Source: Deltaproteobacteria bacterium (GTDB lineage: Bacteria > Desulfobacterota > GWC2-55-46 > DRQE01). Taken from it: a stretch of 5,621 nucleotides of DNA. Shown piece after piece: positions 5,560-5,621 of this stretch. The stretch spans positions 1 to 5,621 of the forward strand of contig JACRCB010000006.1 of assembly GCA_016219165.1 (NCBI GenBank), written 5' to 3'. The notes under the pieces are model-generated. The model did not search any database. It worked only from the letters and a program-made list of their open reading frames with translations, and was not told the origin of the DNA. The position numbers were made by a program, and so were the translations under genes. How positions within the stretch are numbered: position 1 is the first letter of the stretch; each line of letters starts with the position of its first letter.

Positions 5560-5565
5560 ATTATA
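5560..5565 (-). promoter_or_regulatory. Candidate -10 box for the rarA operon
   Basis: The minus strand reads TATAAT at 5565-5560, a perfect -10 hexamer, 66 bp ahead of the rarA ATG. The region 14-18 bp upstream is T-rich (ATTTTTCAA) but has no good -35. The predicted start near 5553 gives a leader of about 60 nt. The remaining bases to the right edge (5566-5621) show no supported gene. Confidence 0.45.
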
Positions 5566-5621
5566 AAGGATAGACGCCGTTGAAAAATTAGACACCATCG
5601 CAGGTCTTTTAGATTGAGTGC

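Noticed and set aside
4378..5566. Long plus-strand open frames (216 and 265 codons) opposite rarA
   Set aside because: They mirror the codon structure of rarA, whose motifs are complete; their translations show no domain or start signal.

Overview
The window is an ordinary bacterial chromosomal segment, moderately GC-rich, with frequent ATA (Ile) and AGG (Arg) codons. The biotin synthase resembles, from memory, those of anaerobic Desulfobacterota (Geobacter-like) and Nitrospirota. A signal-peptide-bearing beta-barrel protein ending in Phe indicates a Gram-negative envelope. The lineage call is an inference and stays at phylum-level guesswork. No phage, transposase, CRISPR, tRNA or rRNA is visible.

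Left part (1-1439, minus strand): two biotin genes, transcribed right to left. bioB (biotin synthase) is complete. bioF (8-amino-7-oxononanoate synthase) follows it and runs off the left edge after 60 codons. The 225 bp between them holds a composite repeat that folds into three consecutive hairpins, with a fourth degenerate one overlapping the last codons of bioB. In front of bioB is a perfect 12-bp inverted repeat that matches the BirA biotin-repressor operator (TTGTCAACC-N14-GGTTGACAA). It overlaps a good -35 element, so the biotin genes are probably repressed by BirA when biotin is plentiful. The BioB sequence has Ser where the classical enzyme has the first Cys ligand of its auxiliary [2Fe-2S] cluster, and has extra Cys residues elsewhere. 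This suggests the anaerobic type of biotin synthase with a different sulfur-donor cluster.

Middle (1567-3080, plus strand): a two-gene unit, divergent from bioB. It encodes an exported, probably outer-membrane beta-barrel protein whose mature N-terminus starts with Cys-Asp-Phe-Cys, and 11 bp later a TlpA/ResA-type periplasmic thioredoxin. The pair suggests an envelope redox or metal-related function that I cannot name.

Right part (3118-5493, minus strand): rarA (AAA+ ATPase of replication-fork maintenance), a GcvR-like double-ACT-domain protein overlapping it by 4 nt, and def (peptide deformylase) 28 bp further on, arranged as one operon. A TATAAT -10 box and a small hairpin precede rarA. 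This operon converges on the thioredoxin gene, with a short hairpin in the 37-bp gap.

The strongest second-look items are the BirA operator with its unusual promoter/start arrangement, the BioB cluster-ligand substitution, the composite hairpin repeat inside the bio operon, and the CxxC-barrel/thioredoxin pair.
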